Shown here piece by piece: positions 6,633 to 14,903 of a stretch of DNA of 14,903 bases; within the stretch, counting starts at the first letter, position 1, and the number at the start of each line of letters is the position of its first letter. The notes beneath the pieces are model-generated. The model was not told the DNA's origin and searched no databases. It saw nothing but the letters and a program-made list of their open reading frames with translations. Origin of the DNA: an uncultured Chromatiales bacterium (GTDB taxonomy: Bacteria; Pseudomonadota; Gammaproteobacteria; Steroidobacterales; GCA-2729495); the NCBI GenBank assembly GCA_913058165.1, contig CAJXQV010000004.1, positions 1 through 14,903 on the forward strand. The letters are read 5' to 3'. The translations under genes and the position numbers were made by a program.

Positions 6633-7571
6633 CTACGCCGACATAAAAAGTCGCTTTGGAGCGACTTCCAAATAACCTTCCGGCAGTGACAAAACCTGCC
6701 CAAGGCCAATAAAATCACCACTATCATCGTACATCCGGACATCTGCACCGGATTCAGCAAGGCCCGCACCGTTCGCGACTTGACCCTGCAATAACCGCCT
6801 TACGTTAAGTGCATCAAACGATACGCCAGCCAAGTGCTGTAAAGCCATATCTGCACCAGTCAAGAGCTGGTCCAGCGCTGCCTCACCTTGCTCTGCAAGC
6901 GCCTCTAGCTGCTCCAGCGTCACCATCGGCATATCGGCGAACGGTTCTACCCAAACGCGATGCAGCTCTGTAACGTAGCCCAGCGTGCCTGCAGCAGCAG
7001 CAATATCCTCTGCCAACGAACGTATATACGTGCCTTTACTGCAGTGAACAAACAGTTTCGGCTCTGCAGGGTCAGCGTCCAGAACCCGCAAATCAAAAAT
7101 ACGGATATGCCGCGGCTTGCGCTCTACTTCTATGCCTTCCCGCGCTAACTTATACAGCCGCTGGCCATCTTGCTTTAGCGCTGAGTACATCGGTGGAATC
7201 TGCTCAGAATCACCAACAAACCCCTTCAGCAGCTGCTCCAGAATCCCAGCCTCAACCGATTGCACCGCGCACTCTTCAATAATCTCGCCTTCAGCGTCGG
7301 CCGTATTCGTTTTGGCTCCGAAGCGAATGCGCACTTCATAAGCCTTATCCGACTCCAGAAGCAAACCTGACACTTTGGTCGCATGACCAAAGCACAGGGG
7401 TAACATGCCCGTTGCCAGGGGATCAAGGCTGCCGGTATGTCCGGCCTTTCGCGCAGCGTAAAGGCGTTTGGCAATCTGTAGCGCGCGGTTTGAAGAAATA
7501 CCCCGCGGCTTATCCAGAATCAAAATACCGTTGACGTCGCGCTTAGACTTCCTCGTCACCGTCTGATTCAT
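6633..7571 (-). CDS. truB: tRNA pseudouridine(55) synthase TruB
   Basis: TruB isomerises U55 in the T-loop of nearly all elongator tRNAs and also acts as an RNA-folding chaperone. The 312 residues match the E. coli length (314). The N-terminus has VNGILILDKPRGISSN, then the catalytic motif GHTGSLDPLATGMLP with the catalytic Asp50; KAYEVRIRFG and CSKGTYIRSLAEDIA follow, and a PUA-like C-terminal domain closes the protein with GEYLEV-type residues (GLGQVLSLPEGYLEVAPKRLF). The ATG at 7571 lies inside the end of rbfA, a 29-base overlap that points to coupled translation. A later GTG at 7559 is a less likely start. Confidence 0.97.
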   Translation of the reverse strand: MNQTVTRKSKRDVNGILILDKPRGISSNRALQIAKRLYAARKAGHTGSLDPLATGMLPLCFGHATKVSGLLLESDKAYEVRIRFGAKTNTADAEGEIIEECAVQSVEAGILEQLLKGFVGDSEQIPPMYSALKQDGQRLYKLAREGIEVERKPRHIRIFDLRVLDADPAEPKLFVHCSKGTYIRSLAEDIAAAAGTLGYVTELHRVWVEPFADMPMVTLEQLEALAEQGEAALDQLLTGADMALQHLAGVSFDALNVRRLLQGQVANGAGLAESGADVRMYDDSGDFIGLGQVLSLPEGYLEVAPKRLFMSA

Positions 7572-7932
7572 GTTCTCTGTCTTTTGCTACGGCGGAGTCA
7601 ATAAGGCTTTCAAGTTCCGCGCCGCGAATACCCGAATCGTCATACTCAAAACGCAACTCAGGCACGCGGCGAATAGTGAGTTCTTTGGCTAAACGTGTGC
7701 GCAAAAAACCGCCCGCCTTCACAAAGGCCTCATTGACGTCCTCAGGCGACACATCCTTATCGAGCAGGCTGTAATAAACCCACGCGACACTCAAATCTTT
7801 AGTCACCCGAGCGTCTGTCACAATCACATTGAGCAGACGCGGGTCGCGGGTTTCACTGCGCAGCACATCGCTCAAAGTACGCTGAACCTGCTCTTCAAGA
7901 CGACTGCTGCGATAAAAATCCCGTGACGACAT
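7543..7932 (-). CDS. rbfA: 30S ribosome-binding factor RbfA
   Basis: RbfA binds the immature 30S subunit near 16S rRNA helix 1 and is needed for 16S 5'-end maturation, mainly in the cold. The protein has 129 residues and one KH-like domain. Typical blocks are RSSRLEEQVQRTLSDVLRSETRDPRL, VTDARVTKDLSVAWVYYSLL and RTRLAKELTIRRVPELRFEYDDS. The tail is acidic (ESDGDEEV), as is common. The start is the ATG at 7932, seven bases after the infB stop and matching the family's N-terminus (MSSRDFYRSSR). A longer in-frame opening up to 8133 would run through infB and has no family support. The 3' end overlaps truB by 29 bases. Confidence 0.96.
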   Translation of the reverse strand: MSSRDFYRSSRLEEQVQRTLSDVLRSETRDPRLLNVIVTDARVTKDLSVAWVYYSLLDKDVSPEDVNEAFVKAGGFLRTRLAKELTIRRVPELRFEYDDSGIRGAELESLIDSAVAKDREHESDGDEEV

Positions 7933-7939
7933 ATCGGTT

Positions 7940-10507
7940 CTACATTGAATCGAGCGTGCGGGCGATTTCGACACGCTGGAAGCACTCGATCTGATCACCA
8001 GGCTGCACATCATTGTAGTCTTTAACGCCAATACCGCATTCAGTACCGGAGCGAACTTCGTTGACGTCATCTTTGAAGCGACGCAATGATTCGAGCTCAC
8101 CTTCGTAAATAACAACGCTATCACGCAGCACACGGATCGGATTATCGCGCTTCACAAGGCCCTCTGTAACAAGGCAACCGGCGATATCGCCAAACTTCGG
8201 TGAAGTAAAGACATCACGCACCTCAGCAAGACCAACAATCTCTTCGCGAATCTCGGGTGCCAGAAGTCCGGTAACTGCAGCCTTAACAACGTCAATGGCT
8301 TCATAAATAATACTGAAGTATTGAATATCAATACCCTGATCTTTAATAGCATCGCGGGCTTTGCCATCGGCACGAACATTAAAGCCAATGATGATCGCTT
8401 TAGATGTAGCGGCCAGATTTACATCGGTTTCGGTAATGCCACCAACGCCAGATGAAACAATTTTAACCTTAACTTCGTCGTTGGATATATCTTCCAACGC
8501 TTCGCAAAGGGCTTCAGCACTGCCGTGCACATCGGCCTTCACCAGCAATGTCACAGATTTCATCGCGCCAGCCTTCAGCTGACCAAACACATCATCAAGC
8601 TTCGCAGCCTGCTGCTGTGACAATTTAATTTCACGCGCACGTGTGTGACGGAACTCAGCAACTTCACGCGCCTTACGCTCGTCCTCAAGCACAATCGCAT
8701 CATCACCTGAAACCGGAGTGCCGGAAAGTCCGAGCACAGCCACCGGAGTACCGGGGCCAGCTTCGCCAACCGTTGCACCAGTATCGTCATGCATACGGCG
8801 CACCTTGCCGTGCACCTGACCCGCGACGAGAACATCACCCTGGCGCAAAGTGCCACGGGTAACCAGCACAGTAGCCACTGGACCACGTCCCCGTTCAAGG
8901 CTGGATTCAATCACCACACCTGTCGCACGGCAGTCGGCAAACGCTTTCAGCTCAAGCAACTCTGCCTGCAGAGAAATTGCAGAAAGCAAAGCATCAATAC
9001 CGTCGCCGGTATGCGCCGATACATTTACAAACTGCGTGTCGCCGCCCCACTCTTCAGAAATAACTTCCAGCTGAGACAGCTCATTACGAACACGATCAGG
9101 ATCAGCTTCAGGCTTATCCATTTTATTAATAGCAACGATGATCGGCACGCCAGCAGCTTTCGCATGCTTAACGGCCTCTTCAGTCTGCGGCTTAACACCG
9201 TCATCACCGGCAACCACCAGAATCACCACGTCGGTAACCTTGGCACCGCGTTCACGCATTGAGGTAAATGCAGCATGTCCCGGAGTATCTAGGAATGTAA
9301 TGGCGCCGGAATCTGTGTGAACTTTATACGCGCCGATATGCTGAGTAATGCCACCGGCTTCATCGGCTGTTACTTTGGTACGACGAATATAGTCGAGCAA
9401 CGATGTCTTACCGTGATCCACGTGACCCATAATTGTCACCACCGGAGAACGAGGAACTTCCTCACCCGTTTCTTCGTCGGTGATGTTGATGATTTGCTCA
9501 TCCAGCAACGCAGGATCTTCTGGCTTAGGAATATGACCCAGCTCTTCAACCAATAGAATCGCAGTATCCTGATCAAGAGGCTGATTGATGGTAACCATCA
9601 TGCCCATGCCCATCAGCGACTTAATAACTTCACCGCCTTTTACCGCCATGCCCTGTGCGAGCTCGCCAACGGTCATGCCATCGATAACGCTAACCTCACG
9701 GACTACCGGAGCGGTTGGCAATTCAAAACCATGCTGCGAATCGACATTAACTGAGCTGCCACGCCGACGCGATGATTTGCGTGTAGACGCGCTTGTGCGA
9801 CGCTTGCCACGCATATCTGATGCGACATGCAATTTTTTGCGGCCCGAACGATCCGGTGTGTTGCCACCACCGCCAGACTCACGCTTGTCAGTCTTAACCC
9901 GACCACGAACCGGCTTATCACCAGGCTTAGTTGTTGGCTTGGCCGCTTCAGTTTTTGGTGCGGCTACAGCCTGATTCTGTTCATCTTTACGTCGTGCTTC
10001 AGCCAAACGCTCTTCGCGTTCAACATCACGACGAGCCACATCTTCATCTTTGACGCGCTGCTCGGCTTCCTTCTCTGCCTTACGGGCAGCGATGCGATCG
10101 GATTCCGCTTTCTCAACGGCCAAACGAGCTTCGTCTTCTTCGCGAAGCTTAGAGTCGGTCTCTTCCTGCTGAGCACGATTCTGCTCTTCGATGACATCAC
10201 GCTTTACATAGGTGCGCTTCCGGCGAACCTCAACATTCACTGTGCGGGCTCTACCGGCAGAACCGGAAACCTTTAGCTCACTGCGATCGCGGCGATTCAA
10301 CGTCACCTTTGTCGGAGTGGATGCTGCCGCATCATCATTGCCATGACGGCGCTGCAGATGGTTCAACAAAACCATCTTTGTATCGTCATCGACCAACGCA
10401 TCCGCGTCTTTAATATCGACACCAGCTTCTGCCAATTGCTCAAGCAGCCGTTCGACGGGCACCTTAAGAACATCAGCAAATTGCGCTACAGTTACAGCAG
10501 CTGCCAT
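7940..10507 (-). CDS. infB: Translation initiation factor IF-2
   Basis: IF-2 is the GTPase that brings fMet-tRNA to the 30S subunit and helps subunit joining. The 855 residues include an IF2-N domain (1-50, [21 protein letters not shown]), a charged, Glu/Arg/Lys-rich probable coiled coil (about 105-175), a basic linker, and a second IF2-N domain (about 274-325). The G domain has GHVDHGKT (361-368), DTPGH (407-411) and NKMD (461-464), followed by domains II-IV ending in EIARTLDSM. The ATG at 10507 has the ribosome site GGAG. It is 27 bases after nusA and 7 before rbfA, all one operon. Its partner, initiator tRNA, is encoded upstream at 13183-13259. Internal starts, known for IF2-2 in E. coli, cannot be judged here. 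Confidence 0.98.
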   Translation of the reverse strand: MAAAVTVAQFADVLKVPVERLLEQLAEAGVDIKDADALVDDDTKMVLLNHLQRRHGNDDAAASTPTKVTLNRRDRSELKVSGSAGRARTVNVEVRRKRTYVKRDVIEEQNRAQQEETDSKLREEDEARLAVEKAESDRIAARKAEKEAEQRVKDEDVARRDVEREERLAEARRKDEQNQAVAAPKTEAAKPTTKPGDKPVRGRVKTDKRESGGGGNTPDRSGRKKLHVASDMRGKRRTSASTRKSSRRRGSSVNVDSQHGFELPTAPVVREVSVIDGMTVGELAQGMAVKGGEVIKSLMGMGMMVTINQPLDQDTAILLVEELGHIPKPEDPALLDEQIINITDEETGEEVPRSPVVTIMGHVDHGKTSLLDYIRRTKVTADEAGGITQHIGAYKVHTDSGAITFLDTPGHAAFTSMRERGAKVTDVVILVVAGDDGVKPQTEEAVKHAKAAGVPIIVAINKMDKPEADPDRVRNELSQLEVISEEWGGDTQFVNVSAHTGDGIDALLSAISLQAELLELKAFADCRATGVVIESSLERGRGPVATVLVTRGTLRQGDVLVAGQVHGKVRRMHDDTGATVGEAGPGTPVAVLGLSGTPVSGDDAIVLEDERKAREVAEFRHTRAREIKLSQQQAAKLDDVFGQLKAGAMKSVTLLVKADVHGSAEALCEALEDISNDEVKVKIVSSGVGGITETDVNLAATSKAIIIGFNVRADGKARDAIKDQGIDIQYFSIIYEAIDVVKAAVTGLLAPEIREEIVGLAEVRDVFTSPKFGDIAGCLVTEGLVKRDNPIRVLRDSVVIYEGELESLRRFKDDVNEVRSGTECGIGVKDYNDVQPGDQIECFQRVEIARTLDSM

Positions 10508-10534
10508 ACAGTTTCTCCGTTTACCTGCGCAGAG

Positions 10535-12067
10535 CTACAGCTCTTGCGCTTCCTCTTCTTCAAACCAGTGTGCGCGGGCAGCCATGATCAACTTACCTGC
10601 GCTCTCTTCGTCCAGACCAGCGATTTCAAGCAGGTCATCAACAGCCTGCTCGGCTAACTCTTCGCGGTCTTTAATACCTTTTTTAGCCAGTTCTGCTGCA
10701 AGCTCAGGTGTCATACCCTCAAGCGACAGCAGGTCTTCGGCAGGCTCAGCAGCCTCTTCGCTCACAATCGCACGGGTCAACAGAAGATCACGTGCGCGGT
10801 TACGCAACTCAGCGACAATAGTCTCGTCGAACTCTTCAATCGCCAATAACTCGCTCTCGGGAACATAGGCCAGTTCTTCAATAGAGGTAAAACCCTCCTG
10901 AACCAGAATCAAAGCAACTTCTTCATCGACATCGAGCGCTTCTTTGAAGCTATCAAGAATAGTTTTAGCTTCCTGCTCGCCTTTCGCATCGGCGTCGGCT
11001 TCGGTCATCACATTCAAAGCCCAACCGGTAAGCTCACTCGCCAGGCGAATATTCTGCCCACCGCGACCGATTGCTTGCGACAACTTATCTTCTTCAACAG
11101 CGATATCCATACTGTGCTTGTCTTCATCAACAACGATGGAGGTAACTTCAGCAGGTGACATGGCATTAATAACAAACTGTGCTGGCTCATCATCGGCAAG
11201 AATAATATCGACACGCTCACCAGCCAACTCATTGGAAACAGCCTGGACACGCGAACCACGCATACCCACACACGCACCAACAGGATCAATACGCTTATCA
11301 TTGCTCTTAACAGCAATCTTGGCCCGCAACCCCGGGTCGCGCGCAGCACCACGAATTTCGATTAAGTCCTGACCGACCTCAGGGACTTCGATCTTAAACA
11401 GCTCAATAAGAAATTCAGGGGAGTTACGGGTCATGAACAACTGTGGACCACGCAATTCGCTGCGCACTTCATACAACAGGGCCTTAATGCGGTCGTTCGG
11501 CCGTGCAGCCTCGCGTGGAATCATCTGCTCACGGGAGATAAAGCCTTCGGCAGTGCCACCCAGATCAATATAAATGCCTTTGCGATCAACGCGCTTGACG
11601 CTGCCATTAATCAGCTCGCCAACGCGATCCTGGAACGCTTCGACGACTTGAGCACGCTCGGCTTCGCGAACCTTCTGCACAATAACCTGCTTCGCGGTTT
11701 GTGCCGCAATACGGCCAAACTCAGCAGACGAAGTCTCACTGTTTGAGTCTTCTTCAGGCATTGGCTCTTCAACGAAATCACCTGGCTGGGCATCCGGATT
11801 AATATCCAGGGCATCAATCATGCGCAACTCACACTCGGGAGTTTCAAGCTCAGTTGATTCGTCAGCGAAAACCTTCCATTGACGGAATGCTCTGTAATCA
11901 CCATTTGTTCGATCAATCTCGACGCGAACGTCGATACCCTCTTCATCGTTACGACGACGAATGGCAGAAGCCAATGCAGCTTCCATTGCTTCGAAAATAA
12001 TTTCTTTTTCTACGCCCTTCTCGTTGGAGACAACTTCAACAACGTTCAGGATATCTTTGTTCATCAT
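10535..12067 (-). CDS. nusA: Transcription termination/antitermination protein NusA
   Basis: NusA binds RNA polymerase, promotes pausing and intrinsic termination, and joins Nus antitermination complexes on rRNA operons. The 510 residues show the NTD (MNKDILNVVEVVSNEKGVEKE), an S1 domain (about 148-212), and KH1 and KH2 with GMRG (268-271) and GRGG (334-337). Two C-terminal acidic repeats follow, around 365-430 and 443-505, as in E. coli (495 residues). An acidic stretch at about 100-115 (EEPMPEEDSNSETSS) is longer than in E. coli. The start has two consecutive ATG codons (12067 and 12064); the family N-terminus MNK favours the second. Only a weak ribosome site is seen. It follows rimP by about 38 bases and precedes infB. 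Terminators ahead of the operon may give NusA feedback. Confidence 0.97.
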   Translation of the reverse strand: MMNKDILNVVEVVSNEKGVEKEIIFEAMEAALASAIRRRNDEEGIDVRVEIDRTNGDYRAFRQWKVFADESTELETPECELRMIDALDINPDAQPGDFVEEPMPEEDSNSETSSAEFGRIAAQTAKQVIVQKVREAERAQVVEAFQDRVGELINGSVKRVDRKGIYIDLGGTAEGFISREQMIPREAARPNDRIKALLYEVRSELRGPQLFMTRNSPEFLIELFKIEVPEVGQDLIEIRGAARDPGLRAKIAVKSNDKRIDPVGACVGMRGSRVQAVSNELAGERVDIILADDEPAQFVINAMSPAEVTSIVVDEDKHSMDIAVEEDKLSQAIGRGGQNIRLASELTGWALNVMTEADADAKGEQEAKTILDSFKEALDVDEEVALILVQEGFTSIEELAYVPESELLAIEEFDETIVAELRNRARDLLLTRAIVSEEAAEPAEDLLSLEGMTPELAAELAKKGIKDREELAEQAVDDLLEIAGLDEESAGKLIMAARAHWFEEEEAQEL

Positions 12068-12105
12068 TTCAACGTACTCACAATTACATTGTCCGGCTAC
12101 CTGAG

Positions 12106-12561
12106 CTACTCAGGCACCACCCGTGCAACATCCACATCAGCCAGCGGCAAACGAATATCTTCTTCATCTTCTCTTACGAGTATTTCGTCGCCATCTAGGC
12201 CGATCAAAACACCCTTAACATTCCGCCGCCCATTGACCAAACGATGCAGCTTAACTTTCACTATTCTGCCAGCGAACTGCTCAAAATGAGCGGGCTTCAC
12301 CAGCTTACGATTCATACCCGGCGATGAAACCTCAAGGTTGTAATCATCCGGAATCGGGTCTTCTACATCGAGTATGGCGCTGGCCTGACGGCTAACCTTC
12401 TCGCAATCTTGCAGACCAATGCCATTGGGACTGTCTATATACAAGCGCAACAACCCCCGCCCGTTACCCAACCGCACTTCTATATCCGTCAACTCGTAGC
12501 CCAATGCCAGAACCTCAGGTTCGAGCAGTTTCAACAGGGCATCACGACTCGCAGCAACCAC
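12106..12561 (-). CDS. rimP: Ribosome maturation factor RimP
   Basis: RimP assists early 30S assembly, mainly the binding of S12 and neighbours. From the GTG at 12561 it has 151 residues, equal to E. coli (150). Family features are ALLKLLEPEVLALGYELTDIEV at the N-terminus, GLLRLYIDSPNGIGLQDCEKVSR, and DYNLEVSSPGMNRKLVKPAHF, followed by a C-terminal SH3-like barrel. The GTG at 12561 is preferred because GAGG (12570-12567) stands 5 bases upstream of it; a GTG at 12567 in the same frame would give 153 residues but overlaps that ribosome site. It is the first gene of the operon, with two terminator-like hairpins just upstream (12594-12615 and 12668-12693). Confidence 0.95.
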   Translation of the reverse strand: MVAASRDALLKLLEPEVLALGYELTDIEVRLGNGRGLLRLYIDSPNGIGLQDCEKVSRQASAILDVEDPIPDDYNLEVSSPGMNRKLVKPAHFEQFAGRIVKVKLHRLVNGRRNVKGVLIGLDGDEILVREDEEDIRLPLADVDVARVVPE

Positions 12562-12593
12562 AAACACCTCAACAAAACCAATAGGTTAAACAC

Positions 12594-12615
12594 AAAAAAT
12601 GGGCCGTAGGCCCAT
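12594..12615 (-). terminator. Intrinsic terminator/attenuator just upstream of rimP
   Basis: On the minus strand ATGGGCC (12615-12609), loop TAC, and GGCCCAT (12605-12599) form a perfect 7-bp stem followed by a run of Ts (TTTTT, 12598-12594). It lies only about 33 bases before the rimP start, so full-length operon transcripts must read through it. Confidence 0.8.
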
Positions 12616-12667
12616 CCGTAGCGGCACTTGCCGCACCCACTAATGAGCGTGCAAATCCGAACCCTAG

Positions 12668-12693
12668 AAAAACAAAAAGCCCCTACTGGAGCT
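12668..12693 (-). terminator. Second terminator-like hairpin upstream of rimP
   Basis: On the minus strand AGCTCC (12693-12688), loop AGTA and GGGGCT (12683-12678) form six pairs including one G-U, followed by TTTTTGTTTTT. The stem is short but the U-tract is long. It is a tandem partner of the hairpin at 12594-12615. Confidence 0.65.
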
Positions 12694-12962
12694 ATCTCTA
12701 TCGGCCGTAACAAAATAACCGACAGCCAATATCCGTTTTTCCGATGAGCATAAGCTATTGATCTATAAGCAAATCAGGTGCCCAAAGCGCGCCATACTTC
12801 AGCGCGCGGAGCATTGTATCAAAGCCGCAGCCTAAATGGCAGAGACAAACGCACGAAAGTCAGCTAAAGCGTACTGAACACGCATAACTGGCTGGTCGCC
12901 AACCCGGTCCTCGCGGAACACCTGCCTTACTGAAATTCGCAGTCTTACCAGGCTTACATGGG
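12694..12962. other. Non-coding spacer between tRNA region and rimP leader
   Basis: No credible coding frame was found. It contains a GC-rich inverted repeat, GCGCGC at 12787-12792 and 12802-12807 with a 9-base loop. This would lie just downstream of the candidate promoter at 12813-12842. Apart from these, nothing is recognised. Confidence 0.5.
12813..12842 (-). promoter_or_regulatory. Possible second promoter of the rimP-nusA-infB operon
   Basis: On the minus strand CTGCCA (12842-12837, four of six -35 bases), an 18-base spacer and TACAAT (12818-12813, five of six -10 bases) are followed by a GC-rich discriminator (GCTCCGCGCGC). E. coli also has a promoter between the initiator tRNA gene metY and nusA. 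Prediction by eye only. Confidence 0.35.
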
Positions 12963-13032
12963 GCAATAAAAAAGCCCCGGAGTTACTAAGAACTCAGGGG
13001 CTTCGGTATTTGTTGGTAGCGTGGGTAGGATT
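12963..13032 (-). repeat. Partial duplicate of the tRNA-fMet 3' end plus its terminator
   Basis: These 70 bases resemble the 68 bases at 13134-13201 from end to end. Both start with GCAATAAAAAA, then carry a terminator hairpin, then TCG(G)TATTT, TTGGTAGCG and GGGTAGGATT, the complement of the tRNA 3' end and CCA. The copy has one change in the acceptor run (GTGGG for GGGGG) and stops resembling the tRNA within the T-loop, so it cannot fold as a tRNA. It is either a decayed second tRNA gene or a recombination scar at the tRNA 3' end. Confidence 0.8.
12966..13003 (-). terminator. Intrinsic terminator in the duplicated segment
   Basis: On the minus strand 13003-12991 pairs with 12984-12972 (13 positions, one G-A mismatch) around a 6-base loop, followed by TTTTTTATT. 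It is a second strong terminator downstream of the tRNA gene. Confidence 0.88.
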
Positions 13033-13134
13033 GGGTCGCTGCGCTCCCCGTTCTCCCCATCTGCTGGCCTACGGCCATCAATCGGACCCGAATCGAACCT
13101 TACTTGTCTGATTTGTCGTAGGTTCCAATTATTG

Positions 13135-13172
13135 CAATAAAAAACCCCTGAGTCGTTTCCAACTCAAGGGTT
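13135..13172 (-). terminator. Intrinsic terminator of the initiator tRNA gene
   Basis: On the minus strand AACCCTTGAGT (13172-13162) pairs with ACTCAGGGGTT (13153-13143), 11 pairs with one G-T, around an 8-base loop and followed by TTTTATT. It starts about 10 bases after the CCA end of the tRNA. Confidence 0.92.
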
Positions 13173-13182
13173 TCGTATTTAT

Positions 13183-13259
<77 letters not shown>

Positions 13260-13271
13260 CCGGAAAACGGC

Positions 13272-13299
13272 ATACTACTGACATTGGTGGTTTTTGCAA
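13272..13299 (-). promoter_or_regulatory. Possible tRNA-fMet promoter
   Basis: On the minus strand TTGCAA (13299-13294) and TAGTAT (13277-13272), each matching four of six consensus bases, stand 16 bases apart, about 12 bases before the mature tRNA 5' end. Transcription would start only a few bases before the tRNA. Prediction by eye. Confidence 0.4.
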
Positions 13300-13370
13300 G
13301 CAATCCTTTGGCTTTCTGAAGATTTTCAGTCGACCGCGAGCCAGAAATAACCCACAGCGGATGCGCTGCA

Positions 13371-14831
13371 TTACATGAAGGCAGCCGTGCATAAAGCCAG
13401 CAGCTGGTTGGGGAAAATACCCAAAGCAAGCAGAGCCAGAGCGTTCAAACTGAACACCAGCTTAACGTCGAAGCCTGCCACTATCGGAACCAACTCAGCG
13501 CCATCAGTTGATACACGCTCGGGCGGATCGAAATACATCAGCCGTATTACCCGCAGGTAATAAAACGCGCCTATCACCGAAAATAGCACCGCCACTATCG
13601 CAATCCAGATTTCGCCGCGCTCCACAATTGCCGAGAGCACCGCCCACTTCGCGTAAAAGCCGGCGAACGGCGGTATGCCTATCATGCTGGCCATAACCAA
13701 TAACATCATGGCAGCAAGCCACGGACTGCGCTCATTCAAACCCTTGAATGAATCAAGCTGATCTGCTTCAGCCTCTTTAGTGCCGAGCAGAATAATGCCA
13801 CCAAAAGCAGCGGCGCTCATTAGCACGTAGATGATCGAATAAAACAGCGATGCCGCAAGCCCCATCGGACTGCCGGCAATAAAGCCGATTAAAATAAAAC
13901 CGACATGCGCAATGGTTGAATAAGCCAGCATGCGTTTAATGTTGGTCTGAGCGATAGCGACAACATTGCCCACTCCCAGTGAAAGCAGCGCCAGCACAAT
14001 CATCATTGACTGCCAATCGGCCGCGACTGGCGCCATAGCCTCGACCAACAATCGCACTGCCATAGCAAAGCCGGCCAACTTAGGCACCGTCGCAACGAAT
14101 AATGTCACGCTGGTTGGCGCACCTTCATAGACGTCCGGAAGCCACATGTGGAAAGGCACGGCGCCTAATTTAAATCCTACCCCGACCAGAATAAATGCAA
14201 GGCCCAGCAACACACTAAGATAATTCGACTGCCCTGCCGCTAGCGATGTCGCAATTTCGTCCAACTGCAAGCTGCCGGTAACACCATAGATGATGGACAT
14301 GCCATAGAGCAGCACGCCCGAGGCAATAGCACCCAGCACAAAATATTTCATTGCGGCCTCAGCCGCTTTCGGCGAGTCGCGGTCAAACGCGACCATCGCG
14401 TACAAACTCAGCGACATCAATTCCAAGCCCAAAAATACTGTCAGCAGACTGTTGGCCGAAATGAGCACGAATACACCAAGCAACGCGAACAGACTCAGCA
14501 GAAAAAACTCGCCTTTATAGAGGCCGCGTTCCTTGAGGTATTTACGTGAATACAAAAACACCACAGCAACCGTCAATAAACTGAACAGTTTTAGCACGCG
14601 CGTCATCGGGTCAACCACGAAGCTTCCGTAAAACGTCACTTCGCGCCCGTCCATGCCGATTGGCGCAGAGAGCCATGCCGTCACTGCAAGAACGGCCAGA
14701 CTTAACCCGTAAGTGATGTCACGATCCTTGTCACGAACAAATAGATCAACCACCAACACCAGGCAAATGCCCACCGCCAATGCGATCTCTGCAGCGGCCA
14801 ATCCGTAATTCAATATATCGGTCTGCGGCAT
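13371..14831 (-). CDS. nuoN: NADH-quinone oxidoreductase subunit N (complex I)
   Basis: NuoN is one of the three antiporter-like membrane subunits that pump protons in respiratory complex I. The 486 residues form about 14 membrane helices, like E. coli NuoN (485). Proton-path residues are visible: Glu137 in LGLELMSLSLYAMVA, Lys221 in GFKLGAVPFHMWLPDVYEGAP, Lys251 in VPKLAGF, and Lys395 in GFYAKWAVL, corresponding to E133, K217, K247 and K395. The ATG at 14831 overlaps a TGA (14833-14831) in the frame likely to be nuoM, a TGATG junction that suggests coupled translation. It would be the last gene of a nuo operon, and no terminator is seen between it and the tRNA 111 bases later, so nuo transcripts may run into the tRNA. 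Confidence 0.97.
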   Translation of the reverse strand: MPQTDILNYGLAAAEIALAVGICLVLVVDLFVRDKDRDITYGLSLAVLAVTAWLSAPIGMDGREVTFYGSFVVDPMTRVLKLFSLLTVAVVFLYSRKYLKERGLYKGEFFLLSLFALLGVFVLISANSLLTVFLGLELMSLSLYAMVAFDRDSPKAAEAAMKYFVLGAIASGVLLYGMSIIYGVTGSLQLDEIATSLAAGQSNYLSVLLGLAFILVGVGFKLGAVPFHMWLPDVYEGAPTSVTLFVATVPKLAGFAMAVRLLVEAMAPVAADWQSMMIVLALLSLGVGNVVAIAQTNIKRMLAYSTIAHVGFILIGFIAGSPMGLAASLFYSIIYVLMSAAAFGGIILLGTKEAEADQLDSFKGLNERSPWLAAMMLLVMASMIGIPPFAGFYAKWAVLSAIVERGEIWIAIVAVLFSVIGAFYYLRVIRLMYFDPPERVSTDGAELVPIVAGFDVKLVFSLNALALLALGIFPNQLLALCTAAFM

Positions 14832-14856
14832 CAGAGCTTAGACTCCAGAATATGAG
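14831..14856 (-). CDS. Probable extreme 3' end of nuoM (only a few codons)
   Basis: Only 26 genomic bases remain before the adapter. One frame reads HILESKL and ends in a TGA that overlaps the nuoN ATG by one base, the junction expected for nuoM-nuoN. Another frame ends in TAA at 14840-14838. The identity rests on nuo gene order, not on similarity. Confidence 0.35.
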
Positions 14857-14903
14857 CTGTCTCTTATACACATCTCCGAGCCCACGAGACAAGAGGCAAT
14901 CTC
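14857..14903. other. Nextera Read 2 adapter with i7 index (library artefact)
   Basis: The Tn5 mosaic end CTGTCTCTTATACACATCT (14857-14875) is followed by CCGAGCCCACGAGAC (14876-14890), then the 8-base index AAGAGGCA (14891-14898), which I recognise as Nextera N711, then ATCTC, the start of the P7 sequence. This is read-through into adapter, not genome. Confidence 0.98.

Noticed and set aside
7933..8133. A 67-codon N-terminal extension of rbfA
   Set aside because: It would lie wholly inside infB in another frame, and RbfA family proteins begin at MSSRDF, seven bases after the infB stop.

Overview
The window is a chromosomal segment of a gammaproteobacterium, probably a marine, Pseudomonadales/Cellvibrionales-like lineage. 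The evidence is the conserved block nuoN, initiator tRNA, rimP-nusA-infB-rbfA-truB-rpsO-pnp, the dksA-gluQ pair, and protein sequences close to gammaproteobacterial families; the genus is not resolved. Both ends are library artefact: positions 1-31 and 14857-14903 are Nextera adapter, the right end running through an i7 index. The biological sequence is therefore about 32-14856, and its natural neighbours are unknown.

Left part, 32-3887: the 5' end of smc (minus, cut by the contig end) is divergent from queF (queuosine pathway reductase, plus). Next come dksA, gluQ and a short PhaR-like DNA-binding gene, all plus. This dksA is the most unusual gene here. A normal DksA body of about 157 residues is preceded by about 190 lysine-rich, histone-H1-like residues containing five 14-residue tandem repeats. 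It also lacks three of the four zinc-finger cysteines, and its promoter has the GC-rich discriminator expected of stringently controlled promoters. A bidirectional terminator at 3851-3887 separates this part from the next.

Middle part, 3928-12561, all minus: reading in the transcribed direction, rimP (30S maturation), nusA (termination/antitermination), infB (IF-2), rbfA (30S cold-shock maturation), truB (tRNA U55 pseudouridine), rpsO (S15) and pnp (RNA decay). This is the classic translation/RNA-metabolism operon. rbfA and truB overlap. An intrinsic terminator follows rpsO, and a long leader hairpin, a likely RNase III/PNPase autoregulation site, precedes pnp.

Right part, 12562-14856: a 620-bp non-coding stretch holds the initiator tRNA(fMet) gene (minus), its terminator, a partial copy of the tRNA 3' end plus a second terminator, and two more terminator-like hairpins just before rimP. 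Upstream lie nuoN (complex I subunit N) and a few codons of what is probably nuoM. Several intrinsic terminators in front of the operon that encodes NusA suggest termination-based feedback.
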